Assembly (NCBI GenBank): GCA_907163345.1
Contig: CAJQUN010000152.1
Location: 620,001 to 684,000, forward strand
Length of the DNA: 64,000 nucleotides
Direction: 5' to 3'
Origin: Haberlea rhodopensis
Taxonomy: Eukaryota; Streptophyta; Magnoliopsida; Lamiales; Gesneriaceae
Shown here in pieces: positions 46,801 through 57,613 of the stretch. The translations under genes were made by a program, and so were the position numbers. A model generated the notes under the pieces. It made no database searches. It was not told where the DNA came from and worked only from the letters and a program-made list of their open reading frames with translations. Position 1 is the stretch's first letter; each line of letters opens with the position of its first letter.

Positions 46801-47995
46801 GCAGAAAGTAATCCACAACAAAAATAGGAGCAAGGGAACAATTCAATGAAAATCATAGAGCATTGGTCAGGGAAAATTTAAGTGACTATCAGTTTCTTTT
46901 CATCCATATTTGTCCTAGGCACATCTGAGCTTTAATTCACAACTGTTAAGTGTGGATAAGGACATATATTATATTCCGGAACTCCCAATAATCAATAAAT
47001 CTCTATTGCACTAAAACACCAGGTAGGCTTTGCTTACAATCTTACTGACCTTTTCTCATAAAGAAGAGCAGATACAAGGCTCGCAAAAGTTTCAGGCTTC
47101 ATATCTCTTTCTTCCCTTAGGTGATACAACTTGTGTCGAAAAACAAGTTTTTGATACCTACAGATAAAATCAACCAAAATCACAACTATGAGTCAATACA
47201 AAATTCATATCAAATTAGACCAGGCTCATAAACATAGAAAGAGAGAACGCTTTCTTCATATTTAGATTAGATTACATAAGCCACTGCTTTTTTCTTTAAA
47301 ACAACAAAAAAATGTACTACCACTAACCAGACAAAACAGGCCCTAAAACCATTGATCTCATTCAGAAAACATTCATATATAAAACAAAGTCTTAATCCAC
47401 CCATAAAGTTTACCATCTTGCAGTAATAGTCTAAGCCAATCTTGGATATCAAGGTTCATGTTTTGCAACTGGTATTATGCAGCGCATAAAATTTGCCGTA
47501 AGGGACAAAATTAGATAAATCATGGGGTTTTACGCCTAATACAAACGAGGCATATACTAAATATTTTGGACTGCGAGAGAGGTGGTGCGTATTTTTGTAA
47601 CACGAAGCTTTAAATTATCAAACTACCTCTCGATAGAACACATACGATCTTTAACCTAAAAAAAAACTAATCCTTAATAAAAAGAAGGATTTTATATTAA
47701 TTAAGAACTTGCAAGGTTTGAGCGTCAGTGGCCAGGCCCGCTAAACCGATAAATAGCTTATCGTGGATTTTATAGATCTTCTGAAAATCAGTTGCGATAG
47801 TCTGCAGCTGCACCCCCAGTCTCCGGTCGCTTGCGATCGCAAAGCAATTCTTCCCCACCATTGCCACTAATGCACTTCCGTTATACTCGAAGATCTGAAA
47901 AAAACACATGAATTCAACAAATATCACAGTAAAAAAAAAGTAAAATCCAATAAATTGGAAAATGCATCAATTTTTATGATGATACTCACCGACAT
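41284..47995 (-). CDS. PBC1: 20S proteasome subunit beta type-3
   Basis: Seven exons on the minus strand: 47995-47990, 47894-47713, 47157-47050, 45574-45485, 42394-42310, 41526-41432 and 41332-41284, giving 204 aa, the usual length of plant PBC1. Landmarks are 'IFEYNGSALVAMVGKNCFAI', 'SDRRLGVQLQTIATDFQKIY', 'REERDMKPETFASLVSALLY', 'FICTMDSIGAKELAKDF' and the C-terminus 'ERILKGRMD'. Beta-3 is a structural member of the beta rings of the 20S core and has no processed catalytic Thr1. The first coding exon is only ATG TCG, so Met-Ser is separated from IFEYNG by an intron. The second intron appears to start with GC instead of GT (TT|GCAAGT). Introns 3 and 4 are swollen by a TRIM-like element and by a gene-fragment-carrying transposon. 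Confidence 0.97.
43880..44280 (+). pseudogene. Captured receptor-like cytoplasmic kinase fragment
   Basis: 43901-43987 reads 'MATQNFREANLIGECGFGSFY' and then KGWLESG. This is the start of a plant RLCK kinase domain with the Gly-rich loop (G-x-G-x-F-G, one Gly changed to Cys). After an intron-like gap, 44150-44187 reads 'QIVVVKQLNLGD', the strand with the catalytic Lys. 44219-44275 ('FDVLTLYSSLSLVNM') weakly resembles the next helix (EVLML...LVN). It is a truncated genomic piece with the intron retained and no catalytic loop. Confidence 0.7.
44640..44758 (+). pseudogene. Possible captured RETICULATA-like fragment
   Basis: The frame reads 'GGGGNNNGGENEEEEFEPIL' followed by KFEEVV. A Gly/Asn-rich run leading into 'EEEFGPILKFEEV' is typical of the region just before the conserved domain of plastid RETICULATA-related proteins. 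The match then stops. It is short, so the source gene is uncertain. Confidence 0.45.
45653..46771 (-). mobile_element. TRIM-like non-autonomous LTR retrotransposon, 1.1 kb, in PBC1 intron 3
   Basis: Direct repeats at 45653-45829 (177 bp) and 46573-46771 (199 bp) both run from TGTCAATAAATC to ATCTAACA on the plus strand. Next to the right copy at 46561-46572 is GCTCTGATACCA, the complement of the initiator tRNA-Met primer site, so the element reads on the minus strand. A purine tract (GATGGGAGA, minus) precedes the left copy. The 743-bp interior has no gag or pol. It contains about four 25-base units 'agcacaacaaccgtgcaagg' (45940-46040). No 5-bp target duplication was found. Frames inside are not genes. 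Confidence 0.85.
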
Positions 47996-49230
47996 TTAGA
48001 TTGAAAAGGAGGCGGCAAATGAAGAAACGGTGAAAATGGTTATTCAGCTAACAGAACTGAATTGGAGGGCTTTGGATGGGGAAAAGGGATGAGGGAGTGT
48101 CTTGCGAAGGGGGGTATTCTCAAATATGAATTTTAAATTAAAATTATATACTTATAATTTGCATCTGGACGAAATTATTTGAATTAGAAGAAATAATTTG
48201 AAATCTAATAATTTGAAATTCATGGATTTGAAATGATATGTAGTTTATTGTCATTTTTAATCCATCCAAAAAGTAAAGGAAATGCATTGAAAAAAGGAGG
48301 AGGAATTTGAAATATCTACGTCAACGTTTTACTCAAATATAAAAGAGGATTTGAGTGAAGGATCATTTTAAATCATTCAGTCCAAATACAAACTTATATC
48401 TGATTAATACTTGAAATAATTGTTTGATTAGAGTCATTTTCTTGTCAATTTCAAATTAGAGGTGGTTTTTACGATGATTTTATAAATTGAGACTGATATA
48501 ATTATTTTAGGGCCTAATTATAATGTGGATTATTTTGATATATGATTTTGGTCAAATCTTTTCTTTATTGATAACGCTCTTTAAATTTTTTTTACGGTAT
48601 TCTTATTTGAAAAAGAGTGTATAATAAAAAGGTTTAAAACAATTCTCATACAAATATATCCTCATAATTTATTCCACATCAACGGTGGATCTACCTCATG
48701 GCACTACGCCTTGCCAGAATCAAATTTCTCTATATCATTACAATTGCTAATTGAATTGGATTTATTCAAGTGTTCGATCAAACAAGTTCACAAAAAAAGT
48801 AAAGACTCTGACGGACCAAAACACATTGTGAATGATACGATAACATCGTATGGACTTTAAACTGTCCAAACGAAAGAATAACCAGGAAAGGAACCAAAAG
48901 GCGCGGCGAGAGTGGATAACCCTTCCTCGAGCTAAAGATTTTGAAATTTAATGCGTGATTCTTCTAAAATGAAAGGTTTCCCGAAAAATACAAAGTCGTT
49001 CGATGAAAAACACAAAGCAACATAGTCAGAAAACTATCCGTATGCACAGCTCTTCCAAAAATTTTTACACGAACAGGAACACAGAACACGCAGGCATCAT
49101 ACTCAAATGCGTTTCGCTAGAGTACCGTGACAGAGACGACCCTCTATGAAGGCTAATACCCTATGAGATAAAGAACAATCCGAAAAAAATAACCTGGAAT
49201 CTGCAGTTCTCAATTAAATTCATCTCAAGA
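47996..49230. other. PBC1 upstream region and intergenic DNA
   Basis: The PBC1 promoter should lie just right of 47995. The region is AT-rich to about 48900 with no gene visible on either strand. I could not fix a TATA box. Confidence 0.45.
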
Positions 49231-50250
49231 ATCAAGATACACCAAAAAAATCCCCTCGTTGTTTATTTTTTCCTGATCCATGTACCGCTATATCAATAAG
49301 CTGACTTGCTCTCCTTGGGGTTAAACTGTTGTCATAAACCATGATCTTATCTGTCCTGATCTGATTCAAAGGGAAACAAGACAGAACACATCGTTCATAT
49401 CCATGGTGGAGTGTAAGGTTTTGGAGGGTAATGCTGCCATCCATTTTCGGGTTCTTTTCGCTTTCCAACAAAGCCTGAATCAATAGTGGGTTGGGAAGCG
49501 GACCTCAGTTGCTCATCCATTGGTCGAGCAGGGCCTGAATTTAAGAATAGTGCTAAGATAGTAGGGTCCTTATTCCCTCCTTCCATTGTTGTTCCAGAAT
49601 TGAGATATAACATACCCCGTGAAGAACCTACACTGTACGAAAGAGCAGAATTGTTTGGATTTAGAAAAAATGGTGGTTGAGAGAAAGCCGTCGGAAGAGC
49701 TGGAGCTGGGCCAACGATTTGGGGGATAACGGGGGTTCCTCCAGAATCCACCATGTAAGGAATAGGTCCCCCAGGTCCATAGATTGTGGAAGAGAAAGGC
49801 ATTACATGTGCAGGTACAGGCTTAGGTGCAATGTTAATGTAACCATGAAATGTAGAGTGGACATATGGAAGAACGGATCCCATTCCTAGAAAACTACATG
49901 TTCTCCCTGAGTTAGTGTCAAAAGCAAGCTCTGAAGTTTTGCCATTTGGGATGGGCAGAGTTTGAGATGCGAATGCTTTATGATTGACCTCCACTCTTGC
50001 GCCTAAGATGGATATTACCGAGTCGTCTGATTTTACACTTCCGGGTGAGGCGGGTCGCAACGCCACCAATCGAAAACTTACTGCCTCCAGACTGTTTTAC
50101 GAATGGCTCCTCACCATCCAACCTCAGCACACGGGCGAGGTTAGTCTGCGAGTTATCCAACTCCTTCAGAAACCGCACAGCACAGTCCTAATTCCTTTCC
50201 TACCTTATGGCGTAAGGTATAATCAAGATATAAGAAAGATTTAAAGAAAT
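49231..50250 (-). pseudogene. Unrecognised minus-strand coding region, probably a 3' gene fragment
   Basis: The longest frame (50069-49395, 224 codons) starts 'MVALRPASPGSVKSDDSVIS' and ends 'KPYTPPWI'. It is Pro/Ser/Gly-rich with no known domain, like the disordered tail of a regulatory protein. Base composition is coding-like. In another frame just upstream (50178-49978) the sequence 'FLKELDNSQTNLARVLRLDG' looks like a helical protein segment, so an exon junction or frameshift probably lies near 50080-50100. The region ends abruptly at about 50250 against pararetrovirus-like DNA, which suggests that the 5' part of the gene was lost or displaced. I do not recognise the family. Confidence 0.45.
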
Positions 50251-50254
50251 CTGG

Positions 50255-50770
50255 GAGATAGATGGACAAAAGCCTTATTTTTATTCTGGAATACTTGTAA
50301 CATCTCTTACATTAAAACGTCTCCTTTTGGGAGGAGACGGACTTGTTTAGCCTCTCATATAGATGAGGCTTGACTCAAAAACACATAAACTAAAACACAA
50401 ACAGAACAATATTACAAATGATTACAAAAGGAAAGAAAGAAAAGAAAGATTACAAAGCTACGAAAGTTGAAATATTACAAAGCTTGGAGACTCTAAAATT
50501 TATTCTCAGAAAACTATGGAGATTTTCGATGTCCTTAGCTTCCTGAATGAGTGCCCTTATATATGCATGAATCCGGACTTCAAATTCGGATTCCAAATCT
50601 TGATAATTTTTGAGTGCGCCTGTGAGTGTGCCTTAACTTTCACGTGGTCTGGCATCTTTGTCTGAATGTGCCAACTTTTCTCATGAGTGGTGCAGTATTT
50701 TTTGTCTGAGTGCGTTTGAACAGTATCCACACTAACTTTTAATGGTCCACCTCTTTTCCTTTGTCGGGGA
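50255..50770 (-). promoter_or_regulatory. Pararetrovirus-like promoter and leader region
   Basis: On the minus strand a TATA box TATATAAGG (50563-50555) is followed by a pyrimidine-rich leader with TTTCTTTC runs (about 50465-50400), and an AATAAA signal lies at 50285-50280. This order, downstream of a reverse transcriptase-RNase H ORF and one further ORF, matches the large intergenic region of Caulimoviridae. Activity cannot be judged from sequence. Confidence 0.5.
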
Positions 50771-50774
50771 ATCT

Positions 50775-52060
50775 TTACATTAGTGGTGTGTGTGGTCCCC
50801 GAGCTTTAGGAAAACAGGCTCTCTTGTCATCAAGTCTTTTGTCTCTTCCTGCCTCTGATCTGTCGGGTTTGGATCGAAATCCTTTCCCGAACTCTGGTTC
50901 TTTCTGCTCCGGGCATGCTTGGCAAATATGATAAATCCATCGGCCAATGTGTGCCATGTTGCAGAATTTCCGGTAAGTCTCCTTTCCTGCCGGAATCTTG
51001 TTTTCCCAAAGAATTCTTCTTTTTGTTTCAAAGAGTTCTTCGGCAAATCTCGTGGAGGTTCCTATCATGGAATTCAGCAAGAAAGTTCCGTTGGCTGAAT
51101 TCTGAAAGAACTTGAATGACTATTTGACTTTGTCCATCTCTGTTAGACAAACCCAAAGTTCCCATGCTCGTCTGGTTGAAACTTCATCATCTGTGATAGT
51201 TCCAGCCAAAATTGGAATTCCTTCTGGTAGCGCCATTCTGATGTTTTTTTAGGGCGTTTCTGTCTGGTCTTCTAAGCTTGATAAAATGAAAAACTTCTAT
51301 GAAGCCTTTCTTCGCTGGTTCTGGAGCAGCACTGAAAAAATACAACTCCAAGATATCTCCTCTGGCCAAATGTGGATTATTGGCCCAAGTCTCGTAAACA
51401 GCTTCTATGATCCATTTCGCTAATTTTGATATTTCAGAGAAGGCTGGTGCCACAGTATAAACCAAAGCCAGAGCTCCGAAATTATACCATTCCTGAACAT
51501 CGTTTGGATGGCTGCCTGGTTTCATCCAAACTCTCGCATATTTTCCGGAAATATCAACTATAGCTTTGTCTGGGTTGATACCTCGCATGGTAATTAGTTT
51601 CTCCCAAGTGCGTTGGTAATCCTGCATAGGTGAAGAAACTAAATCATCATTAGTTTGAACCTTAGACTTGCCAGTCATTGGCCTAAGATTCAACTCTCCA
51701 TCTTTTACCCTAGAGGTGCTGGGTTGACTTGGAGGTTCAGATTGTGATGACACCTGACCCTCAACATTCGCTATAGCTTGTACATCCTCAAGGAATGCAT
51801 CATCTGCAGCACTCGTGACAGGTGTACTTGAATCCCTTGCCTCCGGGTTAGATGAGCCCCGTTCTCTAAACACTTTTTTTTTGCACCGTTGAAGGTGCGG
51901 CCTGAAGGATAGGCCCTTTCAAAACTTCAAACAATCGTTCATGGTCCCGAAAGCATGCTCGTATATGATCAGTAACAAGTTCATGATCTGCTTGTTGAAG
52001 TCGTCCTACGACCTCTGCATTGAGACAAAGAGTCCCAAAATTTCGTTCCAGGATCTCCAA
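50775..52060 (-). pseudogene. Endogenous pararetrovirus ORF downstream of RNase H (transactivator-like position)
   Basis: Frames at 52060-51866, 51873-51187 and 51080-50775 form one broken reading, with a frameshift near 51870 in a run of A/T and further breaks near 51180. The middle part is a mixed alpha/beta-looking segment ('WEKLITMRGINPDKAIVDIS') after a Ser/Pro-rich linker. In many Caulimoviridae the ORF after the polymerase encodes the inclusion-body/transactivator protein. The assignment rests on position and general look, not on a confirmed match. It is not intact. Confidence 0.5.
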
Positions 52061-52122
52061 GTTTTCCCTGAGATTCCTAACTCGTTTGAGGGTATCGCTA
52101 GCAATGTGTCCCTCATCTCGTG

Positions 52123-52366
52123 TTAAGAAATCTGCAATAACATTTTTATCAGATTCACTATGACAATATCATAATCATAATATTGGCATTCAGCTTGCCA
52201 TCGTAAAAGTCTAGCCTTTTCTGGGTTTGATTCAATTTTGTTTTTCAGAAAAGACTTAACACTAGTGTTATCTATTTTTAAGATAAACTTTTTGCAAGTA
52301 AGAATAAAGACCATTTTTTGAAAGCCTTTCGAACTGCAAAGAATTCTTTCTCGTTGATGTACCATC
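52123..52366 (-). pseudogene. Endogenous pararetrovirus RNase H, C-terminal part
   Basis: The minus-strand reading contains 'KFILKIDNTSVKSFLKNKI' and 'EKARLLRWQAECQYYDYDI', characteristic of the RNase H end of Caulimoviridae polymerases. It is cut at 52366 by a copia element. The remainder of the domain continues on the far side at 57498. Confidence 0.75.
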
Positions 52367-53759
52367 TGTTGGAATCGAAGAGGGGGGGTGAATGAGATTC
52401 ATTGGCTACTTTAGCTTTTTAAAATGAGTTTGTAAAATAAAAATATTTTGCGCTTTGCGGAAGCCTTTAGTCAATCGATAAATAGAAAGAACAAAATAAA
52501 TAAATGCTTAATGGAAATAAAGCAATAAAATGAGACAAGAATTTGTTATAGAAGTTCGGCGATGAATCACCTACGTCTCCTCTTCCCGGTTAGATAACCT
52601 CCAACCGAGGTTCCACTAGAACAATTTGTCTTGGCCTTGAGGGCTCCAAGTTAGCCACACAAAAACTCTTCCCGAGTTACAATGCTCTTCCCGAGCACAC
52701 TACTCTTCCCGAGTACGCAACGCTCTTCCCGAGCACAATACTCTTCCCGAGTATACAAAGCTCTTCCCGAGCTACCAACACTCTTCACGAGTCTTCTTGG
52801 CCTTAAGGGCTCCAAGGATAGCCACACACTTGCACCAACTAGACTAGTTGATGACTTTACAATTTTCCAACTTGCTTTGGTGTTGGAGGACCTTTACAAG
52901 AAATCAAACCAAAAACACCTTCACGGTGTACTCACACGAAGACAACAAGACTTAACAAATGGAAACAATTACTAGCTCCAATACAACAACAATGTGTGGA
53001 GTTTGTAATGCTATTCAAGATTTTAATAATCAAAGCTTTTGTATAGTTTGTAGACTTGTTTCTTAGCTTCAAAATGCTCCAAAGCATTCATATTTATAGT
53101 GTTGAAGGCCTCCAAGGCTCCTACTAGCCGTTGCTTCAAATAAGGCTTGAATCACTCCAAGATCGCCTCGGACATCGCCTCGGGCGATCACCATCGCCGC
53201 GCCCCAACGGTCAGCAAAAATCACGGATCGCCTCAGGCGATCCAAGTCAAATCCCAATGCCGTAGCTTCAGCAGCCTGAAATCATGCATCGCCTCGGGCG
53301 AAGTCCACATCGCCTCGGGCGTTCCAGCCCATCGCCTCGGGCGTTCGTGCCATCGCCTCGGGCGAACTCCCTGCGCGCATGCCGCGCCAAGCCTCGGCGT
53401 TGCTTCAGTCGATGTGCGGGGCGAAGTGTCAAGTGGTTGCCATCGCCTCAGGCGTTGATCACCATCGCCTGGGGCGATCTCCCTCGCATGCTCGCCTAGC
53501 CATCGCCTCTGTCGATGTGCGTGGCGATGCCCCTCCTGGCACCCATCGCCTGGGGCGATGATCCCCATCGCCTAGGGCGATCCTGGCCAGAATATGCACA
53601 CTTGAAATTCTTCATTCCAATCCACTATTCATCACTTAATCTGCACACCAAGTAGATGCATTAGTATAACAAACACAAGTTTTGTTGATCATCAAAACTC
53701 AAAGATTGACCGGGGATAGTTTAGCGCATTAAACGCAACCATGCGTTTAAGGCTCAACA
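52367..53759 (-). repeat. 3' LTR of the copia element
   Basis: Minus-strand 3' LTR. Contains 'cttcccgag' repeats (about 52660-52800) and an array of 'atcgcctcgggcgat' palindromes (about 53160-53585). Frames in the palindrome array, in all six readings, are repeat artefacts. Confidence 0.93.
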
Positions 53760-54429
53760 ATCTCCCCCTTTTTGATGATCACAAAACTTGATAAACTTGA
53801 ATAAGTAATATGCATGTAATGTGAGTAAAAATAACTCCCCCTTAACAATTGCATAACACATACAAGTAAATCAATAAACAAATAACTCTCCCCCTCAAAC
53901 CATGCATACATAAGCTCTCCCCCTCAAACTATGCATCTATTAAGGTTCAAGTTTATCACAAAATTCTCCCCCTTTTTGTGATAATCAAAAAGCATGAAAT
54001 TCAAATAAACATGACATAATTATAACAATTTTCACATGTCCATCATCAAGCATATAATAGGCATAACAAGCCTAAGATTAAATCATAGAGATGAATCACA
54101 ACCATGTGTTTAAGGCACTCAACAGTTAATTCTAAAAGGTGCAAAGTGTGCATATGTTCATGCATTCATGCCCAAAAAAAAAAATAAAGATATTAAGGCA
54201 TTATAACAAATCATATACTTGCACATTTTCATATAGCATATTCAAATTTAAATGCAAAGCATATCAAGCACTTACTATAAAAAGATAAGCATACATCATG
54301 CACTTAACAATTATGCTAAGGGGTTATGCATTTTACTCCATTGAATATTGAGCTTCAATATTTATTGATCACAATTGATTTGTGCCAATAAATTTTGAAA
54401 TTGCTCTTTTAATATGTAAAAAGTAAATT

Positions 54430-56075
54430 TTACCCTTTATGACAAGAGTTAGTTCTTGTCATTGGTCCAATGCCTCTTGCTTCTTCTATGGTGGTGAACA
54501 AGACAAACTCCTCCTTTGAGTTGCTTGGCCCTTCATCCTCCATTCTATTTTTGTTCCTACAAGACAAATTAATAATAGGAGGATCTTTGGTACCCATTTG
54601 ATTTTTGGGTCCTTGATGGTTAGCTACCAATGGCACTTTTGGGATCCATTTCCACCTTTTGTTAGGTTGGTATTGGATTCTAGCATACCTACATTTGTTC
54701 TTGGTATGACCATTTTTGCAACAATAATTACAAGTAGTAGAGTCATGCTTTGCTTTGGCCAACAAGCTTGAAAAAGATTTTGATTTGCTTGAAAAGCCTA
54801 ACCCGGCTTTGTCAAAGCTACAACGTTGTAATCCAAGCAATTCACTCATCTTTTGACTACTTTCACTATATTTGCAAAAGGATATCTTTAAAGAATCTAA
54901 TACATTTTTCAATGAATTATTTTCTTCATCTTTCTTAGCAATCTCAAGTTTGAGTAGTTTATTACTCATCTTGGTTTTGCCAAGAGCATCAATAAGATCA
55001 TTATAGGAATCTAAAAGTTCATCAAAAGATGGTACCTCATTATCGCTTTCATCTCCTTCATCCCCAAGAGCCATTAGACATAGATTTTTGGCTTCTTCTT
55101 CATCGGAGTCGCTATCACTCCATGTAGCTATGAACGCCTTCTTCTTGCCTTTGTCCTCATTCTTCTTCCTAGGACACTTGTTAGCATAATGGCCTATTTC
55201 TTGACAATTATAACAAGTTACCTCATTTTTGGATTCTTGTTTGGTAGCCTTGGAGGTCTTTGACTTGCTATGCTTGGTGAAGAGCTTTTTGAACTTCTTT
55301 GTGAACAACCTCATCTCTTCATCATCATCATCTTCTTCATCATCGGAATGGTCTTTCCTTCCCACCAAGGCAATCCCATTTTCTTGGATCTATCCTCCTC
55401 CTTTACTTCTCTCCTAGTGGCAACTTCAAGTTCATGAGTCACCAAGGTGCCATGGAGCTCATCAAGATCATAGGAAGCACTTTCTCCTTTGTTGGACTCG
55501 ATAATGGCCGTCCTCTTTGCATCCCATTCCTTTGGTAAGGCTCTTAGTGCTCTCCTCCATATTTGCTTTGGAGGGTACTTCTCTCCAAGTTGAGCAAGCT
55601 CGTTGATGATTTGGGTGAGCCTCCTAAACATGGAATCCACATCTTCTCCGGACTCCATCTCAAAAGTTTCATACTTTAGTTGCAATAGATCAATCTTGGT
55701 CTCCTTCACTTGATTAGTGCCCTCATGAAAAATTTGCAATTTGTCCCAAATTTCCTTTGCGGTTGAGCACATCGAGATCCGGTTGTACTCCTTCATATCT
55801 AAAGCACAATGTAAAATATTAATAGCTTTAGCATTTTGTGAAATTAATAACATATCCGCTCTAGTGAAATCGTCCATTTCTTTGGGAACACTACTTCCCC
55901 CAACTTCCTTTAAAGGAGTATGTGGACCTTTCACTATAATCTTCCATAGATCATAATCTACGGATTGGATGTATAGAGAAATTCTATTTTTCCAATAGCC
56001 GTAATTATCACCCGTGAAAAGCGGAGGGCGATTTGTCGATTGACCTTGAGCAAACTCATTTGCTAGATTAGCCAT
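54430..56075 (-). CDS. Copia gag polyprotein with one frameshift
   Basis: The likely start is 'MANLANEFAQG' at 56075. The longer frame to 56120 only reads through the tRNA primer site. The N-terminal part has the copia capsid signature 'FTGDNYGYWKNRISLYI' (about residues 20-36) followed by the UBN2/DUF4219-type helical region. Near 55385 a one-base loss in an A run shifts the frame, and the reading continues from 55368 as 'VGRKDHSDDEEDDDDEE'. A CCHC zinc knuckle 'CYNCQEIGHYANKC' follows, then a coiled-coil-like stretch ('LLKLEIAKKDEENNSLKN') and a second knuckle 'CNYCCKNGHTKNKC'. The protein would package element RNA. It is followed by about 670 non-coding bases and no pol. Confidence 0.9.
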
Positions 56076-56107
56076 AAAAAGATTTGATTTAAAACAAAAA
56101 TCAAATG

Positions 56108-56119
56108 GCTCTGATACCA
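56108..56119 (-). promoter_or_regulatory. Initiator tRNA-Met primer binding site (copia)
   Basis: GCTCTGATACCA on the plus strand is the complement of TGGTATCAGAGC. It lies 2 bases from the LTR edge at 56122. Confidence 0.9.
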
Positions 56120-56121
56120 CT

Positions 56122-57492
56122 TGTTGGAATCGAAGAGGGGGGGTGAATGAGATTCATTGGCTACTTTAGCTTTTTAAAATGAGTTTGTAAAATAAAAATA
56201 TTTTGCGCTTTGCGGAAGCCTTTAGTCAATCGATAAATAGAAAGAACAAAATAAAATGCTTAATGGAAATAAAGCAATAAAATGAGACAAGAATTTGTTA
56301 TAGAAGTTCGGCGATGAATCGCCTACGTCTCCTCTTCCCGGTTAGATAACCTCCAACCGAGGTTCCACTAGAGGGCTCCAAGTTAGCCACACAAAAACTC
56401 TTCCCGAGTTACAACGTTCTTCCCGAGCACACTACTCTTCCCGAGTACACAACGCTCTTCCCGAGCACAATACTCTTCCCGAGTATACAAAGCTCTTCCC
56501 GAGCTACCAACACTCTTCACGAGTCTTCTTGGCCTTAAGGGCTCCAAGGATAGCCACACACTTGCACCAACTAGACTAGTTGATGACTTTACAATTTTCC
56601 AACTTGCTTTGGTGTTGGAGGACCTTTACAAGAAATCAAACCAAAAACACCTTCACGGTGTACTCACACAAAGACAACAAGACTTAACAAATGGAAACAA
56701 TTACTAGCTCCAATACAACAACAATGTATGGAGTTTGTAATGCTATTCAAGATTTTAATAATCAAAGCTTTTGTATAGTTTGTAGACTTGTTTCTTAGCT
56801 TCAAAATGCTCCAAAACATTCATATTTATAGTGTTGAAGGCCTCCAAGGCTCCTACTAGCCGTTGCTTCAAATAAGGCTTGAATCACTCCAAGATCGCCT
56901 CGGACATCGCCTCGGGCGATCACCATCGCCGCGCCCCAACGGTCAGCAAAAATCACGGATCGCCTCAGGCGATCCAAGTCAAATCCCAATGCCGTAGCTT
57001 CAGCAGCCTGAAATCATGCATCGCCTCGGGCGAAGTCCACATCGCCTCAGGCGTTCCAGCCCATCACCTCGGGCGTTCGTGCCATCGCCTCGGGCGAACT
57101 CCCTGCACGCATGCCCGCGCCAAGCCTCGGCGTCGCTTCAGTCGATGTGCGGGGCGAAGTGTCAAGTGGTTGCCATCGCCTCAGGCGTTGATCACCATCG
57201 TCTGGGGCGATCTCCCTCGCATGCTCGCCTAGCCATCGCCTCTGTCGATGTGCGTGGCGATGCCCCTCCTGGCACCCATCGCCTGGGGCGATGATCCCCA
57301 TCGCCTGGGGCGATCCTGGCCAGAATATGCACACTTGAAATTCTTCATTCCAATCCACTATTCATCACTTAATCTGCACACTAATTAGATGCATTAGTAT
57401 AACAAACACAAGTTTTGTTGATCATCAAAACTCAAAGATTGACCGGGGATAGTTTAGCGCATTAAACGCAACCATGCGTTTAAGGCTCAACA
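56122..57492 (-). repeat. 5' LTR of the copia element
   Basis: Minus-strand 5' LTR, near-identical to 52367-53759. It lacks about 20 bases of 'aacaatttgtcttggccttg' near 56371 and carries several C-to-T or G-to-A changes in CG-containing palindromes, as expected from methylated cytosine decay. Confidence 0.92.
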
Positions 57493-57497
57493 CCATC

Positions 57498-57613
57498 TGA
57501 TAAATTCGCTGCTGTCAAATAGACCGCTGCAATATCTGCATGGCACTTCTCCTTCTGGTGTGGCCTTCATGAGTACTGTCGCCCACCAATTATCATTGGC
57601 ATTGGTGTATAAT
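57498..57613 (-). pseudogene. Endogenous pararetrovirus RNase H, N-terminal part
   Basis: The minus strand reads 'LYTNANDNWWATVLMK' and continues to the copia insertion point, in the same orientation as the piece at 52123-52366. It is bounded on the other side by a solo LTR. Confidence 0.7.

Larger units (their letters stand above)
52367..57492 (-). mobile_element. Gag-only Ty1/copia LTR retrotransposon, 5.1 kb, with both LTRs
   Basis: LTRs at 52367-53759 (1393 bp) and 56122-57492 (1371 bp) start TGTTGG and end CAACA on the plus strand. Perfect 5-bp duplications CCATC flank the element (52362-52366 and 57493-57497). The primer site GCTCTGATACCA (56108-56119) and the polypurine tract opposite 53761-53775 set the minus orientation. 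The LTRs differ by about fifteen substitutions that I could see, plus indels of 4 and about 20 bases. There is no protease, integrase or reverse transcriptase, so it depends on other elements. The gag type and LTR palindromes suggest the Sirevirus group. Confidence 0.93.

Noticed and set aside
53147..53568. Several overlapping open frames on both strands in the copia LTR (and again at 56879-57358)
   Set aside because: All arise from the GC-rich palindrome repeat. They are mirrored in both LTRs and in several frames, and show no protein-like constraint.
53160..53585. CRISPR-like look of repeated palindromes
   Set aside because: Spacing is irregular, the units are degenerate and sit inside a plant LTR duplicated at 56.9 kb. 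There is no array structure and no cas genes.
56076..56120. Upstream start of gag at MVSEP
   Set aside because: These codons are the tRNA primer binding site read as protein. The Met at 56075 is the sensible start.
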